A stretch of 64,000 nucleotides of DNA from an uncultured Cohaesibacter sp. GTDB lineage: Bacteria; Pseudomonadota; Alphaproteobacteria; Rhizobiales; Cohaesibacteraceae. Under the pieces are notes generated by a model. It saw only the letters and a list, made by a program, of their open reading frames with translations, ran no database searches and was not told the origin of the DNA. This document shows positions 26,763 through 35,687 of the stretch, in pieces. Within the stretch, counting starts at the first letter, position 1; the number at the start of each line of letters is the position of its first letter. The stretch spans positions 434,001 to 498,000 of the forward strand of contig NZ_OY781114.1 of assembly GCF_963676485.1 (NCBI RefSeq), in the 5' to 3' direction. The position numbers were made by a program, and so were the translations under genes.

Positions 26763-26846
26763 TTTAATTGTTGTGTTTCATTCTCATATTTTAAACCTCC
26801 CAACCCAGCCATTTTAATTGTTGAAAATTTAGCTCATGTTTTAAAC
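26763..26846. repeat. Two 34-base direct repeats, 50-base period
   Basis: Copies at 26763-26796 and 26813-26846. Each has TTTAATTGTTG, nine variable bases, and CTCAT(A/G)TTTTAAAC. They lie in the divergent region between the iron-binding protein and HD genes and look like a duplicated binding site. Confidence 0.6.
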
Positions 26847-26995
26847 TGACGCTCCTGTTTGCACCTTCCAACACTGCGCGTATCGGCATGCGCGCTCTGC
26901 ATCCAATGCATGGACTTGTGGAAAGCTGGCACGATTTTCCATACCATTGTCAGCCGCTTTGCGGTAAAGCTGCCCGCGACAGTTTGGAGATACCC

Positions 26996-27604
26996 ATGCC
27001 CGTAAAATCCGATGCCCCGCGTGCCTGGCAACGCATGCTCTCTGGCAGGCGCCTTGACCTGCTCGATCCTTCCCCGCTCGATATTGAAATCGAGGATATC
27101 GCCCATGGCCTTGCCCGTGTTGCACGTTGGAACGGGCAGACCATCGGCGATCATCCGTTCTCTGTTGCCCAGCATAGCCTGATCGTGGAAATGATCATGC
27201 GGCAGAAATTCCCTTCGCTCCCGCTTGAAGCGCTGATGATGGGCCTGCTGCATGACGGCGCAGAATATGTGGTTGGCGACATGATTTCACCGTTCAAATC
27301 CGCCATCGGCGCTGATTACAAGCGCATAGAAGAGCGGCTGGAAGCGGCAATTCACATCCGCTTTGGTCTTGCACCGCACCCGACGGCAACCTTGAAAAAG
27401 CAGATTAAGCAAGCCGATCGCATTTCGGCCTATTTCGAGGCAATCCATCTGGCCGGTTTCGGCAAAGAAGAAGCAGAACAATTGTTTGGTGCGCCCAATG
27501 GGCTCAACGAAGCTGAATTGCCCATCACTCCCTGGAGCACGGGTAAGGCGCAAGACGCCTTTCTTGAACGGTTTGAGGCATTGCGCAAGGCACTGGAAAA
27601 CTAA
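26996..27604 (+). CDS. HD-domain hydrolase, YfbR-like
   Basis: A 202-residue HD-superfamily phosphohydrolase. The metal-binding residues are visible: His in FSVAQHSLIVE, the HD pair in LLHDGAEYVVGDMISPFK, and a later Asp in KQADRISAYFEA. YfbR-type enzymes are 5'-deoxynucleotidases; this match is by pattern only. TTGGAG lies before the ATG at 26996, so this start is preferred over an in-frame ATG at 26888. Confidence 0.85.
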   Translation: MPVKSDAPRAWQRMLSGRRLDLLDPSPLDIEIEDIAHGLARVARWNGQTIGDHPFSVAQHSLIVEMIMRQKFPSLPLEALMMGLLHDGAEYVVGDMISPFKSAIGADYKRIEERLEAAIHIRFGLAPHPTATLKKQIKQADRISAYFEAIHLAGFGKEEAEQLFGAPNGLNEAELPITPWSTGKAQDAFLERFEALRKALEN

Positions 27605-27856
27605 AAGGGCCTGCGCGCCGATCCATCTGCATCGCCACACATGATTGAGACGAATGATCTGCGACCAAATGGTGAGCGCCCGATGAGCGCAAGAAAGAAC
27701 AAAAGCTGCTAGTCTCATCTGACCCCCTTGAGGGTGATTTGTAAGCACAAAGAAGCACAGTCTGCGCCAACCGCGCAAAGACACACCGGTCATGGATTGG
27801 AATACCAGCAAAATCTCCAGTCCCTCGATTGGCAAAATAAAGGAACGGTCAGTTCG

Positions 27857-28366
27857 ATGCTCTATGTTTGCTCTCTATCCAAGCTTGATCAGGTGGTTGA
27901 CGCTGTCAAAGCCTCCCACCTTGTAAGCGTGGTCAATCCTGAGATGGAGGTTGTCCGACCAAGGCGTATTCCCGAGGAGAATCATCTGTTTCTCGGCATG
28001 AATGATATCGCGGCGACCATTCCCGGTTTTACCCTGAGCTCGGAACAGCAGGTCCAGAAAATGATCCGTTTCTTCCGCAGCTGGGACCGCAGCGCGCCCA
28101 TGGTGGTGCATTGTTGGGCAGGCGTCAGCCGCTCGACTGCTTCGGCCTATATTGCGGCTTGCGCCTTGCGGCCAGAGCTTGATGAAATGCAGCTGGCGCA
28201 AGATCTGCGCAAAGCCTCACCTCCGGCCACGCCAAACCGGCGACTGGTGGAGCTGGCCGATCATTTACTCGGGCGCGACGGGCGCATGAGCGAAGCCATC
28301 AAAGCCATTGGCCGTGGTGCCGATTGCTTTGAGGGTAACGTTTTTGCGATGCCTCATATCCTCTAA
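27857..28366 (+). CDS. Tyrosine-phosphatase family protein
   Basis: A 169-residue protein with the cysteine-phosphatase loop HCWAGVSRSTA (CX5R with a following Ser/Thr), a general-acid-bearing region around NDIAATIPG, and C-terminal RKASPPATPNRRL as in the Rhizobiales group. It probably hydrolyses phosphotyrosine or a small phosphate ester; the target is unknown. AGGAACG lies upstream of the ATG at 27857. It stands between the HD hydrolase and the NrtR-like gene, all on plus. Confidence 0.85.
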   Translation: MLYVCSLSKLDQVVDAVKASHLVSVVNPEMEVVRPRRIPEENHLFLGMNDIAATIPGFTLSSEQQVQKMIRFFRSWDRSAPMVVHCWAGVSRSTASAYIAACALRPELDEMQLAQDLRKASPPATPNRRLVELADHLLGRDGRMSEAIKAIGRGADCFEGNVFAMPHIL

Positions 28367-28477
28367 TCAGAATCTGTTTTCATTCAACTCTTTATGCTGT
28401 AGTCATAGGGCAATGCCCGACTGCGGCGCCCGGCTGGCCGGACGCCCTAAAGGCGGCCCTGATAGCGAGAGGATATA

Positions 28478-29593
28478 GTGGATCAGGAAACCGACAACGC
28501 CTCAATGGTCTCTATTTCGGTCGGCCTTAACGCCGCCATCATTGCCGTGCGTGAACTGACCCCGATGGTTCTGGAGGTGCATCTGCCTCAGCCCCTCCAC
28601 CAAAATCCCGGCGCGCGTCTTGGCGATCCACACAGTCACAGCTCTATTCCCTCCTCTTCGGGCTCATCCGATGATACAGGCTTGCGATATGAGTCACCAA
28701 CCTCCCTGCCCTTCGGGCCGTTTGACCCGACCCGCCACAGAACGCTTGAAGCTGGCCTTCGCGGCTGGGTTCACAGACAAACAGGCCTGCGCCTGGGCTA
28801 TGTGGAACAGCTTTACACCTTCGGCGACAGGGGGCGCCGGATGGAAGCTCATGAAAGTGACCTGCATGAGGTATCCATCGGCTATCTGGCGCTTACACAG
28901 TTGGCAGAGGCCACCAGCGATGGACCGGATGGCCAATTGGAGCAATTGGGTGGGCGCTGGCGCAGTTGGTATAGCCATTTTCCGTGGGAAGACTGGCGCG
29001 ATGATCGACCGCCTCTGCTTGATGCCCAATTGATACCGGCCTTGCGCAAATGGGCAGCTGTTGCCCCTGACGATAGCAACAAACCGCTAAGCCCTATGCA
29101 ACGCCTGCGCCTCTCCTTCGGGATTGATGGCGCTTTGTGGGATGAGGAGCGCGTTCTGGAGCGCTATGAATTGCTCTATGAAGCAGGCCTTGTGCCTGAG
29201 CATTATCGCGACCGGGGCATTGCCCCCTCCCCTGATGCCCTGCTCTTTGGCCAGCCGATGCAAATGGATCATCGGCGTATTCTCGCCACCGCCATCTCGC
29301 GTTTGCGCAGCAAGCTGAAATATCGCCCCGTCATCTTCGAGCTTTTGCAAGATAGCTTCACGCTGACACAATTGCAGGAAACCGTGGAGGCCATTTCAGG
29401 TCGTCACTTGCATAAGCAGAATTTCCGCCGGTTGGTGGAACAGGGTCAACTGGTCGAGCCGACAGGTGCTACCTCTACGCGCACGGGTGGCAGGCCAGCC
29501 AAGCTCTATCGCTTCCGCCGCTCGGTTCTGGTCGAGCGACCTGCCCCGGGCCTCAGGGTTGGTGGCAGCAGCAAGATGGATGCGAGTTCATGA
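28478..29593 (+). CDS. NrtR-like transcriptional regulator (degenerate Nudix plus winged helix)
   Basis: A 371-residue protein. The N-terminal part has the Nudix layout, but its Nudix box (TLEAGLRGWVHRQTGL) has lost the catalytic glutamates, as in NrtR regulators that use the domain to sense ADP-ribose. The C-terminal third (from about SRLRSKLKYRPVIFELL through FTLTQLQETVEAISG to FRRLVEQGQLV) is the NrtR winged helix. NrtR proteins repress NAD synthesis and salvage genes. The GTG at 28478 has AGAGGA at good spacing. Its stop overlaps the RNase HII start by four bases. Confidence 0.8.
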   Translation: MDQETDNASMVSISVGLNAAIIAVRELTPMVLEVHLPQPLHQNPGARLGDPHSHSSIPSSSGSSDDTGLRYESPTSLPFGPFDPTRHRTLEAGLRGWVHRQTGLRLGYVEQLYTFGDRGRRMEAHESDLHEVSIGYLALTQLAEATSDGPDGQLEQLGGRWRSWYSHFPWEDWRDDRPPLLDAQLIPALRKWAAVAPDDSNKPLSPMQRLRLSFGIDGALWDEERVLERYELLYEAGLVPEHYRDRGIAPSPDALLFGQPMQMDHRRILATAISRLRSKLKYRPVIFELLQDSFTLTQLQETVEAISGRHLHKQNFRRLVEQGQLVEPTGATSTRTGGRPAKLYRFRRSVLVERPAPGLRVGGSSKMDASS

Positions 29594-30309
29594 AAAAGGT
29601 CATCAAGCAAGACCATAACAAGGCAAAAGCCGCACGCTTATCCCGCTCTTCGGGAAAAGGCAAGCAAAGCGCACTGTTTGACATCACAGCAAACGGGCCG
29701 GACTTTGCCCTCGAAGAAGCTGCAATAGCGCGGTATGGCGGCCTTGTGGCTGGTGTTGATGAGGTCGGGCGCGGCCCACTGGCCGGCCCTGTGGTCACAG
29801 CAGCCGTGGTGCTTGATCCTGCGGCCATCCCTCAGGGGCTTAACGATTCCAAGAAGCTATCCGAGACGAAGCGAGAATCCCTGTTCGAGGCAATTTGCTC
29901 CAGCGCACATGTTAGTATTGCCTCGGCCTCACCGCAGCAGATCGATGCACTCAATATTCGCGGTGCGACGCTCTGGGCCATGGCGCGGGCCCTGCGCGGC
30001 TTGGCCATTCCTCCAGCTTTTGCCCTGTTTGATGGGCGAGATGTGGCCCCGGCCTCGCCGTGCCCCGGTATGCATGTGATCAAGGGGGACAGCCGCTCAC
30101 TCTCCATTGCGGCGGCTTCCATCGTGGCCAAGGTGACGCGGGACCATCTGATGATGCGCATGGGCCGTGCCTTCCCCGGCTATGGCCTTGAAACCCATAT
30201 GGGCTACGGCACCAAGGCCCATATAGAGGCACTGGACCGACTCGGCGTCACGATCCACCATAGACGCAGCTTCCGCCCCATCTATGAACGACTAAGCCGC
30301 GAGGGGTAA
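29590..30309 (+). CDS. rnhB: Ribonuclease HII
   Basis: Cuts RNA in RNA-DNA hybrids and removes single ribonucleotides from DNA. A 239-residue protein with the metal-binding DEVGRGPLAGPVV motif, the NDSKKLSETKR block and GDSRSLSIAAASIVAKVTRD, all conserved. A basic extension of about 45 residues precedes the family start. The ATG lies within the last codons of the NrtR-like gene, indicating translational coupling. Confidence 0.95.
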   Translation: MKKVIKQDHNKAKAARLSRSSGKGKQSALFDITANGPDFALEEAAIARYGGLVAGVDEVGRGPLAGPVVTAAVVLDPAAIPQGLNDSKKLSETKRESLFEAICSSAHVSIASASPQQIDALNIRGATLWAMARALRGLAIPPAFALFDGRDVAPASPCPGMHVIKGDSRSLSIAAASIVAKVTRDHLMMRMGRAFPGYGLETHMGYGTKAHIEALDRLGVTIHHRRSFRPIYERLSREG

Positions 30310-30320
30310 CTGGCTTTGGC

Positions 30321-32306
30321 CTACCAGCCACCGCCGCCACCACCGCCACCGCCACCGCCGGAAAATCCACCACCAGAGGAGCCAGACGAGGAAGATGCTG
30401 GCGGGGTCATGGCACTGGAAAGATCTGTGCCGATGGCGTCGGTCATCTGCGCCAGCGCTGCGGTCGGGAGCGCCGGATTGAAGGCCCCGACATACCAGAT
30501 CGGATGATAGGCGCGCGATGGCGGCAACTGGGAAAAGACCTTGTCCTCAAAGGTCTTGGACCATTTCCGCTCCACCCCAAGCGCAATGGCATAGGGCAGC
30601 AGATCTTCATAGAGCCGGGGTGTCAGCTCTGGCATATCAGCCGCATTGGCTTCATCGACCTGCTCGGCCACGGTGACCGTCATGAACAGCTTCAGCCCTT
30701 CGATCTTATCCATCACCTGACGGCCAAGCAGCGTGGGGGCCTTCATCCATTGATAGAACCCCAGTGACAGCAGCCACATGAAAAGCATCAGAAGCACCGG
30801 CGCGATTGCCAAGTCATTCAACAGGCCCGGAATGACACTCTCCTGCCCGACAGCAAGCACAAAAAGGCCACCTCCACCAAGAGCGGCCAGAATGACGACT
30901 TTCAAACCATTCTCGAGTTTGTCCGGTAGGAGCGCGGAGGCCCCCAAGAAGATGAATGTGAGAATGACACCCGGAAACACCATCGCAATCAAATCGAAGA
31001 TCGGGAGTGCAAATGGCGGTGCCCAAAAAATTTTCAAGAGAAAATAGAGGGCTGTAGAGACGACCATAATCAGCAGGCCGATAAATGAGCGCCCCAGATT
31101 TTCATGGTAGTAGGTCTCGTCGGCTTCCTTATCCACGGCATTTGTGAAAGCGGACATGATCTTGCTCATCTGCGCATATTTCATGTCTGCCAGCTTGATC
31201 GAGCTGCGCCCGTCAAACAGCGCCTTGAACAGGGCCTTTTCGCCCGCGGGCAGGCTTTTGACTGCGGACACATGACGTTTCTTGCCAGCCACCGTTATGC
31301 CCGGCGCATCCTTGCGGATGAGTTCCAGATCCTTGTCGGTATTCCTGATTTCTAGGAGCCCCTTGATCGCCATGGAGATCAAAGCGGCGATGAAGGCCTT
31401 TTCTTGGCCCTCCTCAAAAACGCCCATGCCCTCAATATAGCTGGCGATGGCTGGCGAAATTTTATCCGGTGCCCGATAAAGCGGAATGATCGCACCGGCA
31501 TCAGGGTCGCGTCCCACTTTCACCCAGGAATAGATGAGCCAAAGGAAGGTTACCAAAGCGCCAAACAGAACCACATAAAGCGGGCTGTTATCCAGAAAGG
31601 CTCCTATTGCCTTTTCGCTCTGGCTCGGTTCTGCGACGACACCCTTTGGCCAGGCGACAGCGACTGCCATGCCTTCGCCCGGAGCGAATTGGTGTGTGGC
31701 CTCGAAACTGATAGACCGATCTGATTGGTCCGTAACCTTGTAGCTGTTGCCCGCCTCGCCATAACGTCCCGTATAGGCGGAATATTGCAGTATCTTGGCC
31801 CCTTCAGGCAAATGCACCGTCACACGCGCCCTGTCGATAGGAAAGGCCCATTCTGTACCAATGGCGTTCCAGTAGATCTCGTCAGAATTGTCAAAGAAAC
31901 CGATCGAGTCTTCGATGCTGTAGGAGATTTCATATTTATGCAGCCCGCGCTGCAAGAGGGCATCGGCATCCCCGATGCGCAGGCGGAAATAACGCCCCTC
32001 ATGGCTGGTTTGATAGGGCTCATTCTGCCCATCGCGACGCACAGCGCTGACTTGAGGGTTGATATTCACATAGCGCCCGTCCTTGCGCCTGTAAGTCTCT
32101 GGGATATCGCGCAGCAAGCCCCGCTTGATCTGCATACCCTCAACAAACACCTCGATGGATTCGGTAATATCAACCGATCGGTCCGCGTTGACGCTGATGG
32201 TCACGTGATAATCAGTTATCTGCTCACGCGCCTGAGCCTCTACCCCGGAGTCTGCCAGCATCAGGAAAGTAATAAAAAGCAAATGAAGAAAAAATCTCAA
32301 TGGCAT
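30321..32306 (-). CDS. DUF2207 membrane protein with glycine-rich tail
   Basis: A 661-residue protein. A signal peptide (residues 1-24) is followed by a periplasmic DUF2207 domain (ITDYHVTISVNADRSVDITE), a helix near residue 240, a cytosolic region, four helices between about 400 and 520, and a C-terminal tail of Ser then some fifteen Gly ending in Trp. The ATG at 32306 begins the signal peptide; the frame upstream to 32390 is unlike it. It lies downstream of lemA on the same strand, a pairing seen widely in bacteria. Function unknown. The Gly tail is coded by a CCGCCA-type repeat. Confidence 0.9.
   Translation of the reverse strand: MPLRFFLHLLFITFLMLADSGVEAQAREQITDYHVTISVNADRSVDITESIEVFVEGMQIKRGLLRDIPETYRRKDGRYVNINPQVSAVRRDGQNEPYQTSHEGRYFRLRIGDADALLQRGLHKYEISYSIEDSIGFFDNSDEIYWNAIGTEWAFPIDRARVTVHLPEGAKILQYSAYTGRYGEAGNSYKVTDQSDRSISFEATHQFAPGEGMAVAVAWPKGVVAEPSQSEKAIGAFLDNSPLYVVLFGALVTFLWLIYSWVKVGRDPDAGAIIPLYRAPDKISPAIASYIEGMGVFEEGQEKAFIAALISMAIKGLLEIRNTDKDLELIRKDAPGITVAGKKRHVSAVKSLPAGEKALFKALFDGRSSIKLADMKYAQMSKIMSAFTNAVDKEADETYYHENLGRSFIGLLIMVVSTALYFLLKIFWAPPFALPIFDLIAMVFPGVILTFIFLGASALLPDKLENGLKVVILAALGGGGLFVLAVGQESVIPGLLNDLAIAPVLLMLFMWLLSLGFYQWMKAPTLLGRQVMDKIEGLKLFMTVTVAEQVDEANAADMPELTPRLYEDLLPYAIALGVERKWSKTFEDKVFSQLPPSRAYHPIWYVGAFNPALPTAALAQMTDAIGTDLSSAMTPPASSSSGSSGGGFSGGGGGGGGGGGW
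30333..30362. repeat. Trinucleotide repeat coding a poly-glycine tail
   Basis: Runs of CCGCCA and CCACCG codons at the 3' end of the DUF2207 gene. Such tracts can change length by slippage. Confidence 0.6.
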
Positions 32307-32349
32307 ATCTGGATACCTTCCTTGCAGCCCCAACGTCGCAGACAGACGA

Positions 32350-32377
32350 CAAAACGCACTTGGCAATCCAAGTGCGT
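32350..32377 (-). terminator. Hairpin with short T-run between lemA and DUF2207
   Basis: A perfect ten-base-pair stem (ACGCACTTGG / CCAAGTGCGT) around CAAT at 32354-32377. On minus it is followed by TTTTG, so it may attenuate readthrough from lemA into the DUF2207 gene. Confidence 0.55.
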
Positions 32378-32434
32378 CAGGGTGTATCAACAGGCGACCG
32401 CGGCCCTTTCCGGGCTCAGTGACCTAATAAAGAA

Positions 32435-33001
32435 TCAGAATTTCACCTGAGGCGTGGCGCGCTCTTCTTCATTCTCAACCTCGAAATAGTCTTTCTTGGC
32501 ATAGGAGAAGAAGCCCGCAACGATGTTGGACGGGAACTGGTCGATCATTGTGTTGAGGTTCCGAACCGTGCCGTTGTAATAGCGGCGAGCAAGCTGAATC
32601 TCATCCTCCACGCCGGAAAGTTCCTGCTGCAAATTGAGGAAACCCTCATTTGCTTTCAGATCCGGATAATTCTCAGCCACGGCCATCAGATTGACCAACG
32701 CCTTGGAAAGGTTGCCCTCTGCCAAAGACCGCTCCATCGCGCCGCCCTTGGAGGCATTGGCTGCGCGGGCGCGCATCTCGGTGACCTTTTCCAGCGTTTC
32801 GCGCTCATGGCCCATATAGCCCTTCACGGTTTCCACAAGATTGGGAATAAGATTGGCGCGGCGCTTCAATTGCACGTCGATACCCGACCAGCCTTCATTG
32901 ACCATCTGTCTGGTTTTGACCAGCTTGTTGTAAATGGAAATAACATAAAGGCCCAAAAGAACCACGATCCCCAATAGGACCCAACTGATAGCCATGATCA
33001 T
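32435..33001 (-). CDS. lemA: LemA family protein
   Basis: A 188-residue protein with one N-terminal membrane helix (residues 4-22) and a long helical body. Conserved family blocks are present: NEGWSGIDVQLKRRANLIPN with LVETVKGY, then YPDLKANEGFLNLQQELSG and ARRYYNGTVRNLNTMIDQFPSN. The molecular role is not known. AGGAGAC lies right before the ATG at 33001. It is the first gene of a pair with the DUF2207 gene, with an attenuator-like hairpin in between. Confidence 0.93.
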   Translation of the reverse strand: MIMAISWVLLGIVVLLGLYVISIYNKLVKTRQMVNEGWSGIDVQLKRRANLIPNLVETVKGYMGHERETLEKVTEMRARAANASKGGAMERSLAEGNLSKALVNLMAVAENYPDLKANEGFLNLQQELSGVEDEIQLARRYYNGTVRNLNTMIDQFPSNIVAGFFSYAKKDYFEVENEEERATPQVKF

Positions 33002-33226
33002 GTCTCCTGTGAATTAGCCAGCCTTGCAGCAAACAGGCCTTTATGCGGAGAGTAACCCAGATGGCGCAAAGTGCAAGCATGAGTTGGAATGGAACACAGC
33101 AATTCCCTTGCCTCTCACTCTTTCGGCCAAGTCTTGCCCGAGCTTGATGCAAGAATCGTCCGGATGCTTTAGGATGGTTCCAAAGTTCATATAGTCGCAA
33201 TTAAAACAGTTAAGGGGCTAGATGCC

Positions 33227-34315
33227 ATGACCAGCAAGAACAGACATTCGTTCTCTCTCTTGCACGGGGGCCTTATACTGCTACGCGATGGCGTGAACAC
33301 AGCATTTCTGCTCGGCCTCACCTTCCTCCTCGCCCTTGTCGTTTGTTCCATGCCGTCTCTGGCCCGAACTGTTCCCGGGGAAAAACCCATGTTGCTTAGC
33401 GAACATCCTTTGTCCGGAAGCCTTTGGCGCATGGATACCGCAAAACGCGCAACGCCAGAGGCCCTATATGACGCCATCAGCGACGCAGATTATCTTCTGC
33501 TTGGCGAGACGCATGACAATCCACGCCATCATGCCCTGCAGGCACAGATAATAGATGAAGTCGGAGCCCAGGGCCGCGAGGCGAAAGTTGTGTTCGAGAT
33601 GCTTGAGCCCTCCCAACAGCCCCTCGTGAATGCCGTCGCGCGATATATAAATCACCATGGCGGGTCAGATATGGTCAATTTGCCCAAACGCCTTGCGGCT
33701 CTGAGAGACGACTTGCATTGGAAAGACCGCGGCTGGCCCGACTGGGCTCTCTATCAGCCGTTATTTGCCAGTGCCATCACCCATGCCATGCCGATTTTCG
33801 CCGGCAACCCCGAAAGAGCCGATGTGAGAGCTTTGGGACAATCAGGAAAATTGCCAGCTCATCTTCAGGAAGACCTGCAATGGGACCACACCTATAACAA
33901 GGCTCAGAGCGAGAGCCTGACAGATGAATTGGTCTCCGCCCATTGCGGCATGATCAGCCGGGATGCCGTTGGCCCCATGATGAAGATGCAACGCTTCAAG
34001 GATGCGCATATGGCCCGGGCAATGCGAAGCGGCCATCAGGATGGCTCCCTTGCCATCCTGATGGCAGGCAAGGGGCACACTCGCAAGGATCGCGGTGTTC
34101 CGATATTTCTGGAAGCCAGTGCCAAGGTGGTTTCGATTGGCTTTGTCGAAGTGGTCCGAGGCGCAAAGAAGCCTTCGGCTTATGACGCTTTCGATCCCGC
34201 CCTTTATGACTGGATCTGGTTTACGCCTCGGGTCGATGAAATAGACCCTTGTGACAAATTCAAAACCCAGCTGAATAAAATGCATAAAGGCAATAAAACT
34301 CAAAAAGACAAGTAA
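33227..34315 (+). CDS. ChaN-like haem-binding family protein
   Basis: A 362-residue protein with an N-terminal membrane segment (residues 25-46) and a ChaN-type domain (Cofac_haem_bdg): YLLLGETHDNPRHHALQ, VVFEMLEPSQQ, and the closing GKGHTRKDRGVPIFLE. ChaN proteins bind haem and are thought to act in iron uptake. A purine-rich AAGGGG is nine bases from the ATG at 33227. It stands alone; no iron box was found in front of it. Confidence 0.85.
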   Translation: MTSKNRHSFSLLHGGLILLRDGVNTAFLLGLTFLLALVVCSMPSLARTVPGEKPMLLSEHPLSGSLWRMDTAKRATPEALYDAISDADYLLLGETHDNPRHHALQAQIIDEVGAQGREAKVVFEMLEPSQQPLVNAVARYINHHGGSDMVNLPKRLAALRDDLHWKDRGWPDWALYQPLFASAITHAMPIFAGNPERADVRALGQSGKLPAHLQEDLQWDHTYNKAQSESLTDELVSAHCGMISRDAVGPMMKMQRFKDAHMARAMRSGHQDGSLAILMAGKGHTRKDRGVPIFLEASAKVVSIGFVEVVRGAKKPSAYDAFDPALYDWIWFTPRVDEIDPCDKFKTQLNKMHKGNKTQKDK

Positions 34316-34558
34316 GTACCATTGCCAATCACGGAAAATGCGGGATGAGTAGTCAGGGCTTCAATCAGCCCGATCTTGAAAAACGCCCTATTCCGGTGAG
34401 ACTTTGTTAAGGCTGTTACTTTGAAACACCTAGAAATAATTGAAACTTTATTATACCGACATGCCAATTAATCAGGCATTCAGACATCCTTGTCATTTTA
34501 TGCAAATAGAAATCAAAAGGCTCCTCACCTTTGAAAGACTGTCCAGGAAACATAAGCC

Positions 34559-35605
34559 ATGCGGCGCATTTTATTCGTTCTCGTCTTTTTTCTGATCCTG
34601 CCATTGCAAACGCATGCGCAATCGAGCGCGAGCTGGACCGTGCAGAAGATTACCGGTGTTGCCTATATCGCGCAGAAGGGCCAGAAAGCCATCAAGGTGC
34701 GCAAAGGGTCCGTACTCCATCCCGGGCAGACGCTCTCGACCGAGAACCGCACGCGCCTGTTGCTGGTTCGGGGCAAGGAACGCATTCAGGTCGGTTCCGG
34801 CGCTATCATGGCGATACCACCGGCAAAATATATCCAGCCCGGAAAAACCCTCATCCTGCAACAGAGTGGCCGTCTGCAACTGACCGTCAATAAAAAGGAC
34901 GTAAAGCATTTCGCCGTGAAGACGCCTTATCTGACAGCAGTGGTCAAGGGTACAGTCTTTACCGTTGAAGTCGCACGGAACCGTTCCGAGGTTTCGGTCA
35001 ACAGGGGCCGTGTGGAAGTTTCTGATGGCGCAACTGGCAACACGACAGAAATCACTCGCGGCCAAAAAGCTGCCGTTGCCAGAGCGGCAACTGGCAAGAC
35101 TGAAATGACTGTTCAGGCCAAGGGCAAGAAGCCGACCATCCGACAAATCAAGGCAAAGGTCACAAAGCCGAACTTTTATGCCACCGTTCAGGTGAAGGGC
35201 AAAATCATGGCCCTGAAACCAGGAAGCAAAGCGGCTACCACATCCGTGAAGGACGTCCGATCGGAAGTAACCGCTGCGGCCTCTCCTGCCTCCCGTTTCG
35301 GCAATAGAAACAAAGCTGGCAAAAGCAACAATACGTCCAGTAACAATGGGTCTAGCAACAACGGCAAGAGCAATACCAGCAGCAACTCATCCAGCAACAA
35401 CGGCAAGAGCAGTGCCAGCAGCAACGCGTCCAGCAACAACGGCAAGAGCAATGCCAGCAGCAACGGCAAGAGCAATGCTAGCAGCAACGCGTCCAGCAAC
35501 AACGGCAAGAGCAGTGCCAGCAGCAACGCATCCAGCAACAACGGCAAGAGCAATGCCAGCAGCAATGCGTCCAGCAACAACGGCAAGTCGTCTAAAAATA
35601 AATGA
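34559..35605 (+). CDS. FecR-domain protein with Asn/Ser repeat tail
   Basis: A 348-residue exported protein. A signal peptide (residues 1-20, cleaved after HAQ) is followed by a FecR domain to about residue 155 (GVAYIAQKGQKAIKVRKGSV, TPYLTAVVKGTVFTVEV, VNRGRVEVSD), a basic linker, and a tail of about 95 residues built of a 13-residue unit NGKSxASSNASSN. FecR domains sense or transmit periplasmic signals, but no FecI-type sigma factor or TonB receptor gene is adjacent. AGGAAA lies before the ATG. A terminator follows. Confidence 0.85.
   Translation: MRRILFVLVFFLILPLQTHAQSSASWTVQKITGVAYIAQKGQKAIKVRKGSVLHPGQTLSTENRTRLLLVRGKERIQVGSGAIMAIPPAKYIQPGKTLILQQSGRLQLTVNKKDVKHFAVKTPYLTAVVKGTVFTVEVARNRSEVSVNRGRVEVSDGATGNTTEITRGQKAAVARAATGKTEMTVQAKGKKPTIRQIKAKVTKPNFYATVQVKGKIMALKPGSKAATTSVKDVRSEVTAAASPASRFGNRNKAGKSNNTSSNNGSSNNGKSNTSSNSSSNNGKSSASSNASSNNGKSNASSNGKSNASSNASSNNGKSSASSNASSNNGKSNASSNASSNNGKSSKNK
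35317..35590 (+). repeat. 39-base tandem repeat within FecR-like gene
   Basis: Several copies of a 13-codon unit (Asn-Gly-Lys-Ser-x-Ala-Ser-Ser-Asn-Ala-Ser-Ser-Asn), one of them shortened. Copies are nearly identical at DNA level, so number could vary by slippage or recombination. Confidence 0.8.
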
Positions 35606-35629
35606 TGCACCAACGCTGATGGAACATAA

Positions 35630-35663
35630 AAAACTGGCCTCAAGCGATTGAGGCCGTTTTTTT
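35630..35663 (+). terminator. Intrinsic terminator after FecR-like gene
   Basis: GGCCTCA (35636-35642) and TGAGGCC (35649-35655) followed by GTTTTTTT. An A-run on the left lets it also act on the minus strand, for glyQ. Confidence 0.85.
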
Positions 35664-35687
35664 AGGTCTGCTTAATGCACAGAGCGC

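Larger units (their letters stand above)
26598..26995. other. Divergent regulatory region of the iron-binding protein gene
   Basis: AT-rich DNA between the iron-binding protein gene and the HD hydrolase gene. It holds the 34-base direct repeats at 26763 and 26813 and the Irr-box-like sequence at 26729. No gene is evident. Confidence 0.5.

Noticed and set aside
35317-35590. CRISPR-like regular repeats
   Set aside because: They are in frame, code a low-complexity protein tail and have no unique spacers.
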